In this document: positions 32,317-33,277 of the stretch, piece after piece
Layout: each line of letters begins with the position of its first letter
Numbering within the stretch: position 1 is the first letter of the stretch
Source: CAXBNB01 sp040151475
GTDB taxonomy: Bacteria; Bacteroidota; Bacteroidia; Cytophagales; Cyclobacteriaceae
Length of the DNA stretch: 33,277 nt
NCBI RefSeq assembly: GCF_040151475.1
Contig: NZ_JBDKWG010000078.1
Coordinates: forward strand, 1 to 33,277
Reading direction: 5' to 3'
Notes under the pieces: generated by a model
What the model saw: only the letters and a program-made list of their open reading frames with translations
Database searches by the model: none
Told to the model about the DNA's origin: nothing
Position numbers and translations under genes: made by a program

Positions 32317-33117
32317 ATGGAAGAAAAAGAACTTATTAAATCGTGTATTGAAGGTAATAAACAAAGTTTTGAGAAATTGATTAACTCAATTCAACCTTTG
32401 GTTTATAATTTATCACTTAGATTTCTTTGGAACAGAATGGATGCAGAAGATGCAACACAAGAAATTCTAATCAAAGTAATTACCAATTTAAGTAAATTTA
32501 ATGGTCGAAGTAAGTTCAACACTTATGTTTATCGAATTGCAACAAATTATTTGATAAATTTAAAACAAACAAATCTTGAGAAAACATTAACTTCATTTGA
32601 AGTTTTTGCAGACGATTTAAAAGCAATCAAAGAGCCAACAAGTTATGATTTACCAGACAAAAATCTTTTGGAAAAAGAAATGAAAACTGGTTGTACTTTG
32701 GCAATGTTGCAATGTTTAGACCGTGATTTAAGAATTGCTTTTATACTTGGTAGCGTTTTGAAAATAAAAAGCAATGTCGCTTCAAACATTACAAATACAA
32801 CACCTGAAAATTTCAGAAAGCGACTTGAATTATCAAGAAAACATATTGGAGAATTTTTAAACTCAAATTGTGGAATTTACAATCCTTATAATAATTGTCG
32901 TTGCAACAAAAGAATAAATCCTGCTATTTCCTGTGGACGAATTGATAAAAATAAACTGAATTTTGCAGATAAGGTTGAGTTTTACAATGAAGAAATGGAA
33001 GAACTAAATTCGCTTACAGGTATTTATCAAAATCACGGGACATTTAAAAATGATGTAAATTTTATTACACAACTAAATGAAATAATTGCAACAAAAAATA
33101 TAATAAACGACAACTGA
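32317..33117 (+). CDS. ECF sigma factor with Cys-rich C-terminal extension
   Basis: Region 2 of this 266-residue ECF sigma factor is clear (about 13-90, FEKLINSIQPLVYNLSLRFLW, DAEDATQEILIKVITNLSKF and FNTYVYRIATNYLINLKQ). A region-4-like segment (about 125-185) is present but weak, with LDRDLRIAFILGSVLKIKSNVASNI in place of the usual LPxxxRxxxxL. An extension of about 85 residues follows. It begins with four closely spaced cysteines in NSNCGIYNPYNNCRCNKR and AISCGRID, similar to the NPxNPCRC element found in certain ECF sigma factors, and suggests metal or redox sensing. No anti-sigma gene is adjacent; the NTF2-like gene upstream is the likely functional partner. Length is well above the roughly 180-200 residues of ordinary ECF factors. 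Confidence 0.83.
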   Translation: MEEKELIKSCIEGNKQSFEKLINSIQPLVYNLSLRFLWNRMDAEDATQEILIKVITNLSKFNGRSKFNTYVYRIATNYLINLKQTNLEKTLTSFEVFADDLKAIKEPTSYDLPDKNLLEKEMKTGCTLAMLQCLDRDLRIAFILGSVLKIKSNVASNITNTTPENFRKRLELSRKHIGEFLNSNCGIYNPYNNCRCNKRINPAISCGRIDKNKLNFADKVEFYNEEMEELNSLTGIYQNHGTFKNDVNFITQLNEIIATKNIINDN

Positions 33118-33128
33118 ATAACGAAAAA

Positions 33129-33141
33129 GCCGAACGCATAA
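33129..33141 (+). other. Second cassette core (5' half of an attC-like site) cut by a group II intron
   Basis: GCCGAACGCATAA begins 11 bp after the sigma stop codon. Read on the minus strand it gives TTATGCGTTCGGCTT, closely matching TTATGCGTCAGCTT at the end of the first attC-like site (31615-31628). The core should continue with C (GCATAAC) but is interrupted by intron sequence after 33139-33141. The rest of the site lies beyond the window. Confidence 0.5.
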
Positions 33142-33277
33142 TCGAGTAGATGGCCAGTGAGCAAATAGCCCACTGGTGCACCTCTCACACCACCGTACGT
33201 ACGGGTCTCGTATACGGCGGTTCATCGAATCGAAGGTTGCGTATTCTGGTAGTAGGAAAGCATTGATTCATACCCTT
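33141..33277 (-). mobile_element. 3' end of a group II intron (domains V and VI), probably class C
   Basis: On the minus strand, 33223-33181 reads GAACCGCCGTATACG, loop AGACC, then CGTACGTACGGTGG. CCGCCGTA pairs with TACGGTGG and TACG with CGTA, leaving the two-base CG bulge on the 3' side that defines domain V. A domain VI hairpin follows: CCAGTGGGC pairs with GCTCACTGG (33176-33154) around TATTT. The intron then ends near CTACTCGAT at 33140-33142. The GTGGTGTGAGAGG following domain V is typical of introns with a reverse-transcriptase gene; that gene should lie upstream on this strand, beyond 33277. A minus-strand frame entering from the right edge stops at 33222 and could be its last 18 codons, but is too short to identify. 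Confidence 0.85.

Noticed and set aside
1..33277. CRISPR arrays, rRNA or tRNA genes, and transposase-bearing insertion sequences.
   Set aside because: No spaced direct repeats, rRNA-like sequence, cloverleaf or transposase motif was recognised; the only mobile element seen is the group II intron at the right edge.

Overview
This AT-rich window comes from a member of the Bacteroidota, most likely a marine or soil Cytophagales-type bacterium (genus not determined). The evidence is a SusC/SusD pair with a FecI-like sigma factor and FecR-like anti-sigma factor, a SusC carrying an N-terminal STN domain, surface-lipoprotein signals, WG-repeat and MORN-repeat proteins, and a promoter fitting the Bacteroidota TTG-N19-TAnnTTTG pattern. 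No rRNA, tRNA or CRISPR array was seen.

Layout. (1) 1-5.7 kb is ordinary chromosomal content: a 5'-truncated alpha/beta hydrolase, a membrane protein fused to a DUF952 domain, an S41 C-terminal processing protease, a 35-residue membrane peptide with its own promoter, a small orphan protein, and a CASTOR/POLLUX-type ion channel with RCK-like domains. (2) 6-13.4 kb is a transenvelope-signalling uptake locus: ECF sigma, FecR, SusC with STN domain, and SusD, closed by a clear terminator. (3) 13.5-19.2 kb holds exported accessory proteins: MORN repeats, an FG-GAP propeller, a coiled coil, and on the other strand a large WG-repeat protein.

(4) 19.4-30.1 kb is a sialic-acid (nonulosonic acid) catabolic cluster. 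A minus-strand operon (sialidase-like lipoprotein, N-acetylneuraminate lyase, AGE-type epimerase, Tat-exported Gfo/Idh oxidoreductase) diverges from a plus-strand operon (FCD/GntR regulator, then a fusion of a NanM-like kelch mutarotase to a sodium:solute symporter). A repeated GTAATAC motif in the divergent promoter is a good operator candidate. A second minus-strand pair (BNR-propeller lipoprotein and a divergent DapA-family protein lacking the usual tyrosine) converges on the symporter. In the inferred route, sialosides are attacked outside the cytoplasm, the freed sugar is mutarotated by the exported domain and imported by the attached symporter, then cleaved by NanA to ManNAc and pyruvate, and ManNAc is epimerised to GlcNAc.

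(5) 30.2-33.3 kb looks like a gene-cassette region. A self-duplicated tail-fibre-like protein is followed, 4 bp after its stop, by a roughly 115-bp imperfect palindrome with attC-like architecture. Next come an NTF2-like secreted protein and an ECF sigma factor with a Cys-rich tail. Directly after that gene a second copy of the same core (GCATAA) is interrupted by the 3' end (domains V and VI) of a group II intron running off the window on the minus strand. This matches the behaviour of group IIC-attC introns and is the most interesting part of the window.
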